Source: Arion vulgaris
Lineage: Eukaryota > Mollusca > Gastropoda > Stylommatophora > Arionidae
Assembly (NCBI GenBank): GCA_020796225.1
Contig: CM036758.1
Span: 29,732,647 to 29,796,646, forward strand
Length of the DNA: 64,000 nucleotides
Direction of reading: 5' to 3'
Every line of letters begins with the position of its first letter. Position 1 is the stretch's first letter. A program made the position numbers and the translations under genes. Below, piece after piece: positions 51,480 to 62,569 of this stretch. Under the pieces are notes generated by a model. It saw nothing but the letters and a program-made list of their open reading frames with translations. It ran no database searches and was not told the origin of the DNA.

Positions 51480-52665
51480 TTTGTCTGTTTCTATATGTAG
51501 TGTGACGTGTCGGAATAAATTTCTTGTCTGTTTCTATATGTAGTGTGACGTGTCGGAATGAATTTCTTTCTTTCTATTGTATGACTGCTTATAAATGCCT
51601 TTTTTCGAAACGTGTGCTGCGTAATGAATTTATTTTCTGTTTCTATATGTAGTGGACGTGTCGGAATGAATTTATTTTCTGTTTCTATATGTAGTGTGAC
51701 GTGCCGTTATGAATTTCTTGTCTGTTTCTATATGTAGTGTGACGTGTTGGAATGAATTTATTGTCTGTTTCTATATGTGTGACGTTCGGAATGAATTTAT
51801 TTTCTGTTTCTATATGTAGTGTGACGTGTTGGAATGAATTTATTTTCTGTTTCTATATGTAGTGTGACGTGTCGGAATGAATTTATTGTCTGTTTCTATA
51901 TGTAGTGTGACGTGTCGGAATGAATGTATTGTCTGTTTCTATATGTAGTGTGACGTGTCGGAATGAATTTATTTTATGTTTCTATATGTAGTGTGACGTG
52001 TCGGAATGAATTTATTGTCTGTTTCTATATGTAGTGTGACGTGTCGGAATGAATTTATTGTCTGTTTCTATATATAGTGTGACGTGTCGGAATGAATTTA
52101 TTTTATGTTTCTATATGTAGTGTGACGTGTCGGAATGAATTTCTTGTCTGTTTCTATATGTAGTGTGACGTGTCGGAATGAATTTCTTGTCTGTTTCTAT
52201 ATGTAGTGTGACGTGTCGGAATGAATTTATTTTATGTTTCTATATGTAGTGTGACGTGCCGGAATGAATTTATTGTCTGTTTCTATATGTAGTGTGACGT
52301 GTCGGAATGAATTTCTTGTCTGTTTCTATATGTAGTGTGACGTGTCGGAATAAATTTCTTGTCTGTTTCTATATGTAGTGTGACGTGTCGGAATGAATTT
52401 CTTGTCTGTTTCTATATGTAGTGTGACGTGTCGGAATGAATTTCTTGTCTGTTTCTATATGTAGTGTGACGTGTCGGAATGAATTTATTGTCTGTTTCTA
52501 TATGTAGTGTGACGTGTCGGAATGAATTTCTTCATTTCTTTTGTACCTTTGTTGATAAAGGCCTTTTATCGAAACGTTGCTTGTATTGTTATTGTTTCTG
52601 TGTTTGGTAAAACTACAGTACTTTGTTTTTACGTGTTTCGCCAGTACTACATTAGTTTTACTACA
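51480..52665. mobile_element. 43-bp tandem core element with right arm, relative of the 12.96 kb fold-back
   Basis: About 24 copies of a 43-bp unit (TGTCTGTTTCTATATGTAGT...) at 51480-52535, then the arm 52536-52665: TTGATAAAGGCCTTTTATCG, AAACGTTGC, TGTATTGTTATTGTTTCTGT, AAACTACAGTACTTTGTTTT, CGTGTTTCGCCAG. The arm matches the right arm at 13741-13890 and the core shares CTATATGTAGTGT. No inverted left arm seen. A partial arm (ATAAATGCCTTTTTTCGAAA) also interrupts the array at about 51590-51625. Confidence 0.82.
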
Positions 52666-52900
52666 GTCTTCCCTTATGTTGACAAATTCCTGAAACAATC
52701 GCGTTATAAAACAAAAAACGTCAACAGGCTGATTGTTGTCATGTAACACACTTTGATGTTTTCATAAATTTAGCAAGCGTTGAGAGAATATAGTGTTAGG
52801 TCAGTATTTTATTTTGACCAGCGTTACAGAATATGTATCGAATCAACAACACACCGACCGCCTTTACTGTCCAATAGTTGTCTGGTATCAAACGGTCTCT

Positions 52901-53348
52901 GTGACGTAGAGGTTATTTGCTCGTCTCGGTGCCAAAGGTACCAGAATCGCTCCTCGTGAAGCCATATATATTTTTCCAGAGATACCTGATCTCAGTGTAG
53001 GAGGGATCGCGAGAAAGAGAAAGATCTCAGTGTAGGTGAGATCGAGCTCCTAGTCCTAAGGAGACGAACGATAAAACGTAGGTTCTGTGTTCAGTTTGAG
53101 CACGTAAAAAAAAGCCTTGGCAGTTCAAAATCGACTAGAGCAGGCTGGAAAGCCACTGCCCGAACAAAATTCGTTAGAAAATGTTTAAAATAAAATTCCT
53201 ACAAAAATATCTTTACTATCTTCAAAATTACATTGGGAACCCTCGCGGGTGCTACGGAGTTCGTGCACTGCAGCTGAGATCTACCTGTATAAGAAAGATA
53301 TCGGAGCACAGATTGTCAGTCACCGAAGTGCAGGGATCAATGAATCAA
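52901..53348 (+). mobile_element. SINE family B, plus strand
   Basis: GTGACGTAGAGGTTATTTGC head, core with AAGGAGACGAACGATAAAAC, 3' domain CAGATTGTCAGTCACCGAAG, short CAAT-like tail. A 40-bp piece with GATCTCAGTGTAGG(T/A)G is doubled at about 52990-53045. Confidence 0.9.
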
Positions 53349-53815
53349 TATATCAAATAAAGATTGGGTAGAACTGAAAGCCGTCTTGCACATTTCAAAA
53401 ATTGCATTTCATAAACATCATAATAATTATAATTGCAAAATCCTGTCGAAAAATCTTCAATTTTGGACACTCATGTACAGATTTGTGTCTTTTTTTACCT
53501 GTCATTTGTTTCATTCTTGGGTTTGTTTTTTTTTGGACATAGAATCGTCCTGTTCTTTTTCTTTCTGAAGTCATGTATCGAGGCTTCTTGTTTCTACGTG
53601 AGAAAATGGAAAATGAACGTAAATTATTCTCACACCTTACAGCTGGACAAAAAATAATGAGCTTTTCTTGATCTTTTGCGACAGCTCATCTCAGAGGCTG
53701 TAATCAGAGTGGAATTTATGAGAAAAATGTTTGATTACGGAATGCGTGTCAGAGCTCACTTTATAACATAATGTAACATAACTAAATACCTTGTTTCTTT
53801 TTATTCACTTTAGTG
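53349..53815. other. No recognised feature
   Basis: AT-rich, T-runs; open frames are hydrophobic composition shadows. Confidence 0.4.
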
Positions 53816-53942
53816 AAGCCAGAAGTCATTTGTAGTTTCATCACTTTAGTCGCCAGAAGTCATGGGTAGTTTGATCTCTTTAGTCACCAGAAGTCATGGG
53901 TAGTTTGATCTCTTTAGTCACCAGAAGTCATGGGTAGTTTGA
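53816..53942. repeat. 34-bp tandem repeat, 3-4 copies
   Basis: CACCAGAAGTCATGGGTAGT plus TTGATCTCTTTAGT. Confidence 0.93.
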
Positions 53943-53954
53943 TTTTGATCAGTC

Positions 53955-54335
53955 TGTAGTTTCTTTAGTTAAGAGATAGTCTCTCTCTCTCTCTCTCTGT
54001 AGTCGCACAGTCAAGTATGTCTCTTTAGTTAAGGATAAGTCTCTCTCTCTCTTGTTGTATTCAGCTACACAGTCAAGTATGTCTCTTTAGTTAGGAGATA
54101 AGTTCTCTCTCTCTCTTGTATGTATTCAGCACACAGTCAAGTATGTCTCTTTAGTTAAGGAGATAAGTCTCTCTCTCTTTGTATTCACCCAAGTCAGTAT
54201 TCTTAAAAGTTTCATCAGCAGTCATGTCTCTTTAGTTAAGGAGATAAGTCTCTTTTGTATTCAGCACACAGTCAAGTATGTCTCTTTAGTTAAGGAGATA
54301 AGTCTCTTTTTGTATTCAGCACAGTCTAGTATGTT
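53955..54335. repeat. About 60-bp minisatellite with CT tract, 6 copies, indel-rich
   Basis: AGTATGTCTCTTTAGTTAAG, GAGATAAGTCTCTCTCTC and TATTCAGCACACAGTCA recur; unit length shrinks as the CT tract changes and bases drop out. Confidence 0.85.
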
Positions 54336-54344
54336 CTTTCACCG

Positions 54345-54508
54345 TCGTCAAGCGCTACAACACGTTGGACTGCCCTAGTGCGATTCAATTCCCGGACTGG
54401 CAGAGAAGTCAAGTTTCTCAGATTTAGTGTCATGGACAGCCGAAGGTTACGGTGTTCTGGCACTGAGCCAAAAAGCTAAAAAGCTCAGTGCTTCTGGGTG
54501 AAAATAAA
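54345..54508 (+). mobile_element. SINE family A, plus strand, decayed
   Basis: CGCTACAACACGTTGGACTG, GCGATTCAATTCCCGGACTG, CTGGCAGAGAAGTCAAG, GGTTACGGTGTTCTGGCACT, GTGCTTCTGGGTGAAAAT. Many single-base losses compared with other copies. Confidence 0.8.
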
Positions 54509-54601
54509 ACACTGGTGAGTCAAATTTCCTAAAGCAAGTTCATAAGAATAATATTGTAACTTGTGCTACTTTTGACTACTTCTAACGTTCAATTGACTGC
54601 T

Positions 54602-54685
54602 CAGTGGCGGCTCGTGGTCATTTTTCCTGGTAGGGCCAGACACAATTTTCTGAAAAATCATAGTTTTTGGACTAATTACTATTAT
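54602..54685 (+). mobile_element. hAT-type MITE, left half only
   Basis: CTCAGTGGCGGCTCGTGGTC, GGTAGGGCCAGACACAATTT, CTGAAAAATCATAG match the left part of the 34.24 kb MITE. The right end is missing. Confidence 0.8.
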
Positions 54686-54829
54686 TTTTTAATTCCGGAA
54701 AGTTATTCCCCCTTTCGAGAAAAGAACAAATGTTATTAAAGAGAGTTGGCAATTCATCATCATTATCAAATAGCTTGTCATGAGCAAAACTTTGCCACCC
54801 AAACAGTAATTCGGAATTTCTCTCTCTCA

Positions 54830-55262
54830 TAGGCTAGATGTCCTGTCTCTGCAGCCATCATGTTTAAACACCATCAATCAGTTACATTCCGAATCCATCT
54901 TCTTCGTGGTCCTCCTCCTCTCCCTGCCGGCATGTCTCCCACGTAGAGTCTCTCCAGCCCCCTCTTCCCCCTCATGTCTCTCATATGTCCAAAATATATC
55001 AATTATCTCTTTCCCATCTGTAGCATCAGCCAGCTGTCTCTGACACTTAGTTCCTTCTGTATAAATTCACTTCTCTCCTCTCTGCCACATGGGAACATGG
55101 AGGACTCCTCTGCAACACCAATATTCAAAAGCACACCTATGCTTTTCACTGCCTCATCAAATGTCCATTACCCACATCCACACGTTGGCTATTAAATAAC
55201 ATAAAATCAAAGACAATTAAATATCTCGGCCACATCAAACGACAAGAGTGCCCAGAGAAGAT
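54830..55262 (-). mobile_element. LINE C-terminal fragment, minus strand
   Basis: Minus frames: ERSEFIQKELSVRDS, LIYFGHMRDMRGKRGLERLY, AGRGGGPRRRWIRNVTD, then MMAAETGHLAYERE. The FGHM, G-P-R-R-R-W-I and MxAAETGHLAYER order is the LINE tail also seen at 20.11 kb. Confidence 0.8.
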
Positions 55263-55351
55263 TTTTTTTTAAAAGTATTTACGTGATTTAACACGCGTCA
55301 CCCGCATTACAGACTACACGTGCTTATCTATTTTGCAAGCGCGACTATATA

Positions 55352-55900
55352 GAGCATAGATTCCAACCTTTTGAACGAGGCCCATTTTTCAGTGAATAAT
55401 TCAACCCTTGGGTAAACTATATTGTACATACTATAAATTGAAAAACAGGGACATATTTTTCAGTTATTTTATTAGATAATAATAAAATATTACTGTATTC
55501 CTCACAGTATCGTTGATACAATATTACTGTATTCCTCACAGTATCGTTGATACAATTTATGTTATAATGTATTTATTGGAGCTGAACTAGATGTGATGAA
55601 ACTAATTTTACGATGTTTGGTGACATTTTTGTAATCAATAATTTTAAATCGTCGCATAACTCTATTGACAATCTGTTTCGTTTCTTTGTAAATAGTCTGG
55701 TGACCATGATAAATCCTCTTCCAGCTAAATATGGTGATGGGAATACAATAAACAACTTCTTACTGCAGCCCACTAAGGTTGAAATAATATTGGAATTTAA
55801 CTTTGTAGACACAATTCTTGATATCCATTATTCAATTTTCCATTTCATCTCTTCATTTTTGACAATTCTATCAACTCTTCCTCCAGAAATATTTCTGTTA
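55352..55900 (-). pseudogene. hAT transposase, C-terminal part
   Basis: Minus frame: EEELIELSKMKR-like segment (in pieces), then KLFIVFPSPYLAGRGFIMVT and LFTKKRNRLSIELCDDLKLL, ITKMSPNIVKLVSSH. This is the hAT dimerisation region (Y-x-x-E-x-G-F-S, K-x-R-N-R-L, D-L-x-L-x-[LI]-x-x-x-x-P-x-I) of the ZBED5/SCAND3-like group. The Glu and Ser of the YxxExGFS motif are changed. The 3' flank at 55355-55395 (GATTCCAACCTTTTGAACGA) resembles a hAT 3' end. Confidence 0.8.
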
Positions 55901-58858
55901 TTTGTACATTTTCTGTTTCTTCTTCCTCTGCGTGCTCAAGACTGGGATTTCGGTTTCTCTAATAAAGGTATCTATCAGCCACGCCATACAGTTTTCTTGG
56001 ACGCTGGTGTAAGTGAGCCACCTCTTTTTTCTCAGGTCTGCATACTGGTTTCAGTTCTGTAGGACGTGCTCTGTCGTCATATTCGTCAAACCACAGGACA
56101 TAGGTCGTTGGTTCCTATCTTAAATCTAGTTTGTTCTCATTCTGTTGTGATCCGTCCGGAGGCGAAGTATGATATGGTCTCGTCTGGGCAGTTCTAAACC
56201 CATCATGCGTGTTGTGTTTTGTGTGTTATTTTCCCATTTTGTGGTGTAGTTCCTCTGCGATGGTTTTGCTTCTTCCTAGCTGACCAGGCTGTCATCCTGA
56301 GACATGTTTGCCTCCCCTTTAGCCAGTCTGTCAACATCTTCATTCCCTTGAGTTTGCAGTGTGAGGTATCCACTGGATTACTACACTCTCGGAATCATGG
56401 GCCAACTGACTACGTTGACCTGAGATCACTTAGTTCTGTGTTCCTTTCAGATTTTACTGCTGAGATAGCAGACAAAAAGCACAATTTTTCCATGTATTTG
56501 GTTCATATGTTGTAGTGCCATTTTTGAGCTATTGAGGTCATCCAGCTCTGAAGCCTGTATGACCAGGGAGAAGAGTACTGGCTCATACAACCAGCCAGTA
56601 CCTCTCCTCCATGGTCATACAGGCTGGTTGTATGTGTCTTGGTTGAGCCAGTGCCAATATTGGGTCTGCTGGGCAAGCTGTTTGAAGTTTGCCATGAAGC
56701 TACTCCTTTTCAATCTGCCCTACCTAGCTGTTTATTTGGGGTGCATTGGATGGTTAATCAGTCTCTTGAATTTTCTCCTAGTTGAAGTACTTTCATGTTC
56801 CGTCTGTCTTCCACTGGTTGAAGTCCTATGGCCGTTTTCAGTACTTCTAAGTGGGTAGACTTATGTTTTCAGTGATGATCCGTGAGGTCTGACTTAACAC
56901 TTGGCTTAGCTTTATGAAGTGTGTCTTAGAGATTATGACCCAGACTGCTATGCCATACTTAACGTACTGGTCAAACTCTCCCAGAGTAAATCCTTTTAGG
57001 AATGCTACAACCCGCACTCCTGTTGGTGCTTGCTAATTTGTTTACCATCCCCAGTCTCTTCTTTTCTTTTCCTAGATTCTATCTGTATTTTCCACGTCTG
57101 CTTTGCTGTCCATCATGATACCCATTTATGTTGGACATTCGTCTATTGAGAGTAGGTGGTCATTGAACTTGAGTTGGAGCATTTGTTTCTTCTTGGATAG
57201 GCTGAAGACTGAAGAATTTTATTTATAAAGAGCAGTCAAGACCTGGTCTATTTTTCTAGCTTCTAAATTACATCTTGCATCCTTGAGGTGAACTACTGTG
57301 TGATTCTTCTCGTGTCCATAGTGCCAAATCATCAGCAGATTGCACCATGCACTCTGTTGGGGATGTTTTCCCATAATCATTTATAAAAACTAGAAGTAGC
57401 GTGGAGACAGGACCCCTCCTTGGGAACAACTTGTTCGATGATTGCCTTCCTGCACGTTTTTCCTGGTCCTATACTTCGGCTGTTCTATTTACCAGATAGT
57501 GACATATCCAGATATACATGCGCCTTTTGATTCCGAGTTTGAGCAGTTTGATTTTCAGTTCCTCTCTTCAGACCCTGTCGAAATCCTTCTCCATGCCAAC
57601 CCATACCGTTTGTGTTCTTTTCTTGAAATCCACTTTCGATCTCCTGTGCAATGTAAGTTACTTGGTCTTCTGTTGATCCATGCTGACTGAATCCACTCTG
57701 CTGTAGTAGTATCAATTGTTTTGCTCCAGTTGCCACATGAGTCGTCTATTGAGAAGCCTCTCCATCACTTTTCCAACCCACCTAAAGAGGCTAATTGGTC
57801 TACAATTGCTTGGATCGAATCTGTCTTTTCCTTGTTTTAGCTTGGGCACTGGATAGCTTTTTTTCCATTCACTAGGTATTTCTGCGACTTTCCAGCTCGC
57901 ATTCAAAACTTTTAGCAGCTTTTTTGACTTTCTTGCCTAGATTAATGAGCATCTCATTTGTGATGCCATCCATTCCTGGTGACTTTTAACGTTAAGACCC
58001 TGGAGTGCTTCTTCAACTCACCTCTGTCCATGTTGAAACGTCTTATCTCTTCATCTCTGCCTTGCGTCTTTCTTGACTGCTCTCCTATATTTAGCAAGGC
58101 TGCCTTGAGTGCTATGTAGCTGTCTATACTCAGTTTCTAATATTTCTCTGGCCTGACTCACTTTCTCTTCAACATTTTGGACCTCTTCTAACCAATAAGA
58201 TTTGTAGTCTCTTCTTGCACCTCTAGGAATTGATTATCTTGCTGCCCTCAGAATGGATATGTTAAGTAGGTATGTTCCTTATCTTTTTGGGTGTGTATTT
58301 ATGGGGTCACAGTAGATGTCGCTGAGCTCGCAAACTGTGCCCAGTCAACTCTTATGTAGTTCCACTGGTCATTATGTTTTGGACTTGGTGAAATATATAA
58401 TCTTCAAGGAGAGTTTGACAGGTTTGTGGTCACTGTCTCCTAGCTGTTCCATGAAGGTTCGATTCAAGTTGTGGGCTATGTCACCGGTGGCAAAGACAAG
58501 GTCTGTGGGATATATTTTCTCATTCTGGAGTAGAAGGTTGGTGGGTCATTGAGTCATTCCTGAGCTACAGGTTGTTATCTATTTTCTACTGTTCTACCAC
58601 TCCCTTTTTTTACATTGGTGTCTTGGTATCTCCACCTTTCTAAGGGGCTTAAAATTTCCCACTACTAGAGAATTTGTATTGATCAGTGTCTTCTATCTGT
58701 TTCATGGTGTATTTGTTGCTAACGCGTATGAAGCCCGCCCCTCTCCCCTCCCCCTTCCCCCCTCCGTGTGGCCTTATCTGTATAACTGATAACCTCGGAC
58801 AGAAAATCTGTGTGTGGGGGTTCGATGTGTGATTCCTGAATACATGCAAGGCCTATTT
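55901..58858 (-). mobile_element. LINE with endonuclease, RT and RNase H, inserted in the hAT
   Basis: About 3 kb, minus strand. Endonuclease: HRFSVRGYQLYR, VVGNFKPLRKVEI (D of GDFN lost), LVFATGDIAHNLN, GDSDHKPVKLSLKI (S-D-H catalytic His). RT: EIPSEWKKSYPVPKLKQGKD and SNCRPISLFRWVGKVMERLL, LLQQSGFSQHGSTEDQVTYI, palm VQSADDLALW (SADD instead of YADD). RNase H: GNEDVDRLAKGEA. C-terminus: LELPRRDHIILRLRTDHNRM, TTEHVLQN. Domain set fits I-like LINEs. Many stops and frameshifts; 5' end truncated within the endonuclease. Confidence 0.85.
56550..56642. repeat. Interleaved inverted repeats in the LINE
   Basis: GCCTGTATGACCA (56550) pairs with TGGTCATACAGGC (56614), and CATACAACCAGCC (56584) pairs with GGCTGGTTGTATG (56625). 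The arms overlap to make a pseudoknot-like arrangement. Confidence 0.7.
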
Positions 58859-59760
58859 TTTACTGCTAGGGCTTGCCTTTTGGTGTAAATGTACTCAGCG
58901 TTCCTGTGGATTATATTGAATCTCCTGAGTCTGGTGGCTTTTGATCTGCAAGATTTTCCTGCCGCTCATTTGCACGGCGACTACATTTGGGACAGTTTTT
59001 TCAAATATGAAATAAACTGGCTGTAGAGTCCAACCATTGCCATAGCACTATCGGCAGCAGACAAAATATTATTCAGTGAATTCTTTTTCTTAAAAATGGT
59101 ATTCCAATACGTCAAATATAGATTTTTCTTTATTGTCCGTTTCTAATGTTTTTGCAAATAATAGTTCTTGACAAATGTTTTCATCTTTTATGAAGCGAAC
59201 GTGGCCAGAGTAAAGACTCATTTGTTGGTTAAAAAAGACGCATGAAGTTATAAAAAAGCTTCAAAAGTAGTCGTCAAAACTCATTTCGACGATTAATCTC
59301 TACACTGTTTTATTTCTCAATGAGACTTTAAAAAATAATTTCAGACCGCGGCGTATGCAGTACAGAACGCAGAACCTCACTCACCGTTGAAAGTATCAAC
59401 TCTTTGCCAATAGTGTGCGGTTTTCAGATTTAGCAATAAGTAGGAAATGTTGCATGAAGAGGTAACCCATCATTTTCTTGTTTGCTGCCGCGAAACCATA
59501 CCAGCCAAAGTTGGACATCTCGAATGTTGACCTCTAATCATCTTGAACATAAGATACATTTTCATCTGTTCCGCCAGGATGCATTTTGCTCATATGCCCT
59601 TCTAATCGCGATGGTTTCATAGCTTTATGTGAAAACATCTTGTGGAAAATTCAGACACATTGATAAAGTCTTGTTTGTGTGTGATTGAATAAAACGTATT
59701 TCAAATACTCGACATCATACTGTCTGGATTTCTTCTTTGATTCCAACATAACCTGGTACA
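58859..59760 (-). pseudogene. hAT transposase, N-terminal and central part
   Basis: Minus frames in order: RQYDVEYLKYVLFNHTQ, MKPSRLEGHMSKMHPGGTDE (BED-type zinc finger; His pair present, one Cys replaced by a stop), FLLIAKSENRTLL, LYSGHVRFIKDENICQELLF and AKTLETDNKEKSIFDVLEYH, then RQALAVKN at the junction. This matches the BED finger and RNase H-like catalytic fold of the same hAT group as 55352-55900. The LINE between them interrupts the gene. Confidence 0.8.
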
Positions 59761-60000
59761 ATATGCATAGATTCTGTCTATTGCATTATTAATCGTTGTG
59801 CGTGGGCAGGACTCGCGATAAATTGAGTTACCAGATGAATGAAAATGACGCAATTATTTTGAAAATTATCATTGCAGGTAGACGTCAAAGGCCAAAGGTC
59901 GCAATGTTACATCGTAGATATGCATATTTTAAAATGAATTACCGAAAAATAGTGCGCTGCAGTATGCGTGACTGTATTCGGACTGTCATCATCAACATCA
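59761..60000. other. Presumed hAT 5' flank; no clear end
   Basis: Expected to hold the hAT 5' terminal repeat, but I cannot find an obvious CAG-start end. A plus frame (59796 onward) with AGRRQRPKVAMLHRRYAYFK has a basic stretch that I do not assign. Confidence 0.3.
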
Positions 60001-60960
60001 GGTGCCGTGCCGGCTGGCGTAGGCGATCATGGATCTCCACAAATCTCTGTCGTTGGTGTTTGTTATCAACTCAGATGTTGACGCTCTACCGTGCCATGAA
60101 GTCAGGCTATCCAAAATTTTCTGTCTCTGTCTTCCTCTGTCTCGTCTACCCTCGATTTTACCGGTTGTCACAATGTGTTCTGAACCTCCTCATCACATGT
60201 CCGAAAAATGATGACTGCCTCTATCTTATATTGATGATAAGCTTTCTCTGTGTCTTGATCTCATTCAACACCTCAATATTAGGCAGTTATTTTAGCAGTC
60301 CATGGGATTCTCATCATTCTTCTATAAAATCACATTTCTGTGGCCCTCAGAGATTTTTCGATCTGTGTTTCATTGTCCATGACTCGCATCCGTATGTCAG
60401 TATTGGTTTTACGTAACACTGAATAACTCACATTCTGATCAGGATTGACAAGGACTTGTTGCAGATAATGCTTCTCATTTTCAGGAATGATGTTTTCGCT
60501 TGTCCTATTCTGCTCTTTATTTCTGATCGACATCTGCCATCTGATGTTACCAGGACTCAGAGGTATTTAAATTGCTACACTTGTTTTAGCTCCGTCCCAT
60601 TTACTGTGTTGGTACATTTTGTCGAAATTTGCTTTTTTGATATGATCATAACTTCTGTCTTCTTAATATTAAAACTGAGTCCTTTGTTGATACTTTCTGT
60701 CACAACCGTATCAACTAATATATGTAGCTCCATTTCATTTCTTGCTATTAAGACAGTATCATCAGCGTATCTCAGGTTATTTATGATATGTCCTCCCACA
60801 GCTATTCCAGGAAAATCTTTTATAGACCTAAAAATGCTTTCACAATACAGTGAGAACAGGTCTGGTGATAATACGCATCCTTGTCTAACACCCTTTTTGA
60901 TCTTCTGGAAAGTTCTTATCTTTCTGTCTATTCTTATAGTTGCTGTTTTACTGCCAATAT
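59990..60960 (-). mobile_element. LINE RT 3' half, minus strand
   Basis: Minus frames: IRTFQKIKKGVRQGCVLSPD, LFSLYCESIFRSIK, IINNLRYADDTVLIARNEME (YADD palm intact), NIKKTEVMIISKK, then NQNVSYSVLRK, KSLRATEM, HFSDICPKNDD region and the C-terminal LDSLTSWHG relatives, ending TGATGATGACAG (element sense). Same family as 38.7 and 0.73 kb. 5'-truncated at an AT microsatellite. Confidence 0.88.
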
Positions 60961-61014
60961 ATATATATATATATAATATTCGGACTGTATATAATATTTT
61001 TTAATGATATTTTA

Positions 61015-61415
61015 TATAGTATTATGATTATGTTATTATGATATAATATTTATATTTTAGTGTTAAATATTCAACTTTCAAAGCTATTCCGTGTCAAGTT
61101 AAAAGTAAACTCGTATTTATGAAGAAATAATTCATGAAATAATAAGTACACGTTATACATTTTTGGTTTGTGGGACGAGGGAGGATCTGACCTTACTGGC
61201 CCTTAATGACCAGGGTGTATACTAATTAGGGAGGAAAGATGCTGAATTTTAGATTTCAGACTGTGATATTTTAGCATTATATATCAACTTTCAAAGCTAA
61301 TCAGTATCACGCTGAAAGTAATAATTATGAACAAATAATTTCTAAAATTTCTAAGTACACGTTACGCAATATTTTTGGTGGGGCCGGTCCCCGCAGACCA
61401 TTAATGACGAGCCGC
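61015..61415 (-). mobile_element. Two half copies of a MITE-related element
   Basis: 61015-61205 and 61250-61415 are similar to each other (TCAACTTTCAAAGCTA, AAGTACACGTTA, TTTTTGGT). Both end like the hAT MITE (GGCCCTTAATGACCAGG; GACCATTAATGACGAGCCGC). Probably an older, longer subfamily duplicated in tandem. The second stops at a CT microsatellite (61416-61447). Confidence 0.6.
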
Positions 61416-61421
61416 TCTGTT

Positions 61422-61452
<31 letters not shown>

Positions 61453-61559
61453 CAATGGAAATGTGGTTTCAACGCATCACAAAAATCTATTAATCTTTAA
61501 GTTCAGCGTTTCTAATGGAACATTGTTGCAAATATCTTTTATTTGTACGTACATGTTTA

Positions 61560-61805
61560 CACCGTACATGTACATGGTTTGTACATTAGTATTATCACTT
61601 CAGTGAGAACAGATGGCAGAGAATATGTCTACAATTGTGTGTAAGTCAGTTTTAGTGAGTCTAGCATTGTGGACACAGTCATCAGCAAATAGAAGGTATC
61701 GGATGCTGTGTGGCGTAACTTTGGTTTTTGCATCAAGCATCCGTAGGTTCAACAATTTACCATCGATACGATAGCAGACATCCGATATCACCGCCTCTCT
61801 GAATT
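61560..61805 (-). mobile_element. LINE RT palm fragment
   Basis: Minus frame SDVCYRIDGKLLNLRMLDAK, TKVTPHSIRYLLFADDCVHN, ARLTKTDLHTIVDIFSAICS. The YR-x-DGKLxNLRxLxAKTKV and LLFADDC motifs mark a distinct LINE RT lineage. Only about 65 codons remain. Confidence 0.85.
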
Positions 61806-61867
61806 CGTTAGTCGGTATAGCAGTTAATTAAACCGGGTCGGTTCTAGTATTCGGCTTTGTTTTAATC

Positions 61868-62050
61868 CGTTTGAGCAGTGGCAGCTCGTCATTAAGGGCC
61901 AGAGGTGCCGGGCTCCACGAAAAATAATATGTAACGTTTATTTATTATTTAATAAATTAAAATATAACATTACCCAAAGCCATGATTTTTCCGAAAATTT
62001 GTGTCTGGCCCTACCAACAAAAACGATCACGAGCCGCCTCTGCGTTTGAG
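61868..62050. mobile_element. hAT-type MITE, complete, reverse orientation
   Basis: Body 61876-62042 (167 bp) from CAGTGGCAGCTCGTCATTAA to CGATCACGAGCCGCCTCTG. CGTTTGAG is duplicated at 61868-61875 and 62043-62050. Reverse complement of the 34.24 kb copy, with a few substitutions. Confidence 0.95.
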
Positions 62051-62340
62051 ACATGATTCTAGCCAGAGTTGGCACCAATAAATGACATATCTGACATTAC
62101 CTCACTCCCTCTTCCATATAATAGAGAATTAGTGGAATATACCAATTCCCTCGAAGAATAAATTCTTATCTGGATTATATTTTATATCATTATTTTTTTA
62201 TCATTTTACTTACTTGTCAATACTGTATTTCTTTGTCATCTGACTTGGACGGACGGAGGAGGAATGTTAGAAATATGTAAGCGATAGTATCTCAAAGTGA
62301 GAGACAGACAACATCATTCTATGACGGCATGGAGCTATTT
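62051..62340. other. No recognised feature
   Basis: AT-rich unique-looking sequence. Confidence 0.4.
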
Positions 62341-62525
62341 TAGCTCACCCACTTTGTACATATCTTTAAGACAATTTATTCCGGACTTTTGTTTAACATT
62401 GCAATGTGTGTACATGTTTATATTTACAAACTATTCACCCACTTTGTGCATATCTTTAAGACAATTTATTCCGGACTTTTGTTTAACATTGCAATGTGTG
62501 TACATGTTTATATTTACAAACTATT
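62341..62525. repeat. 92-bp perfect tandem duplication
   Basis: TCACCCACTTTGTACATATC through to TTTACAAACTAT is doubled with a single difference, so it is very recent. Confidence 0.95.
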
Positions 62526-62569
62526 TATTATGTGGCAAATGTCTCTGTTTATGTTCTTTTATATCAACA

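Noticed and set aside
55613..56062. Plus-strand 149-codon frame
   Set aside because: Shadow of the minus-strand hAT tail and LINE end.
60001..60416. Plus-strand frame 59796-60416
   Set aside because: Mostly the antisense of a LINE whose minus strand has a clear RT with YADD.
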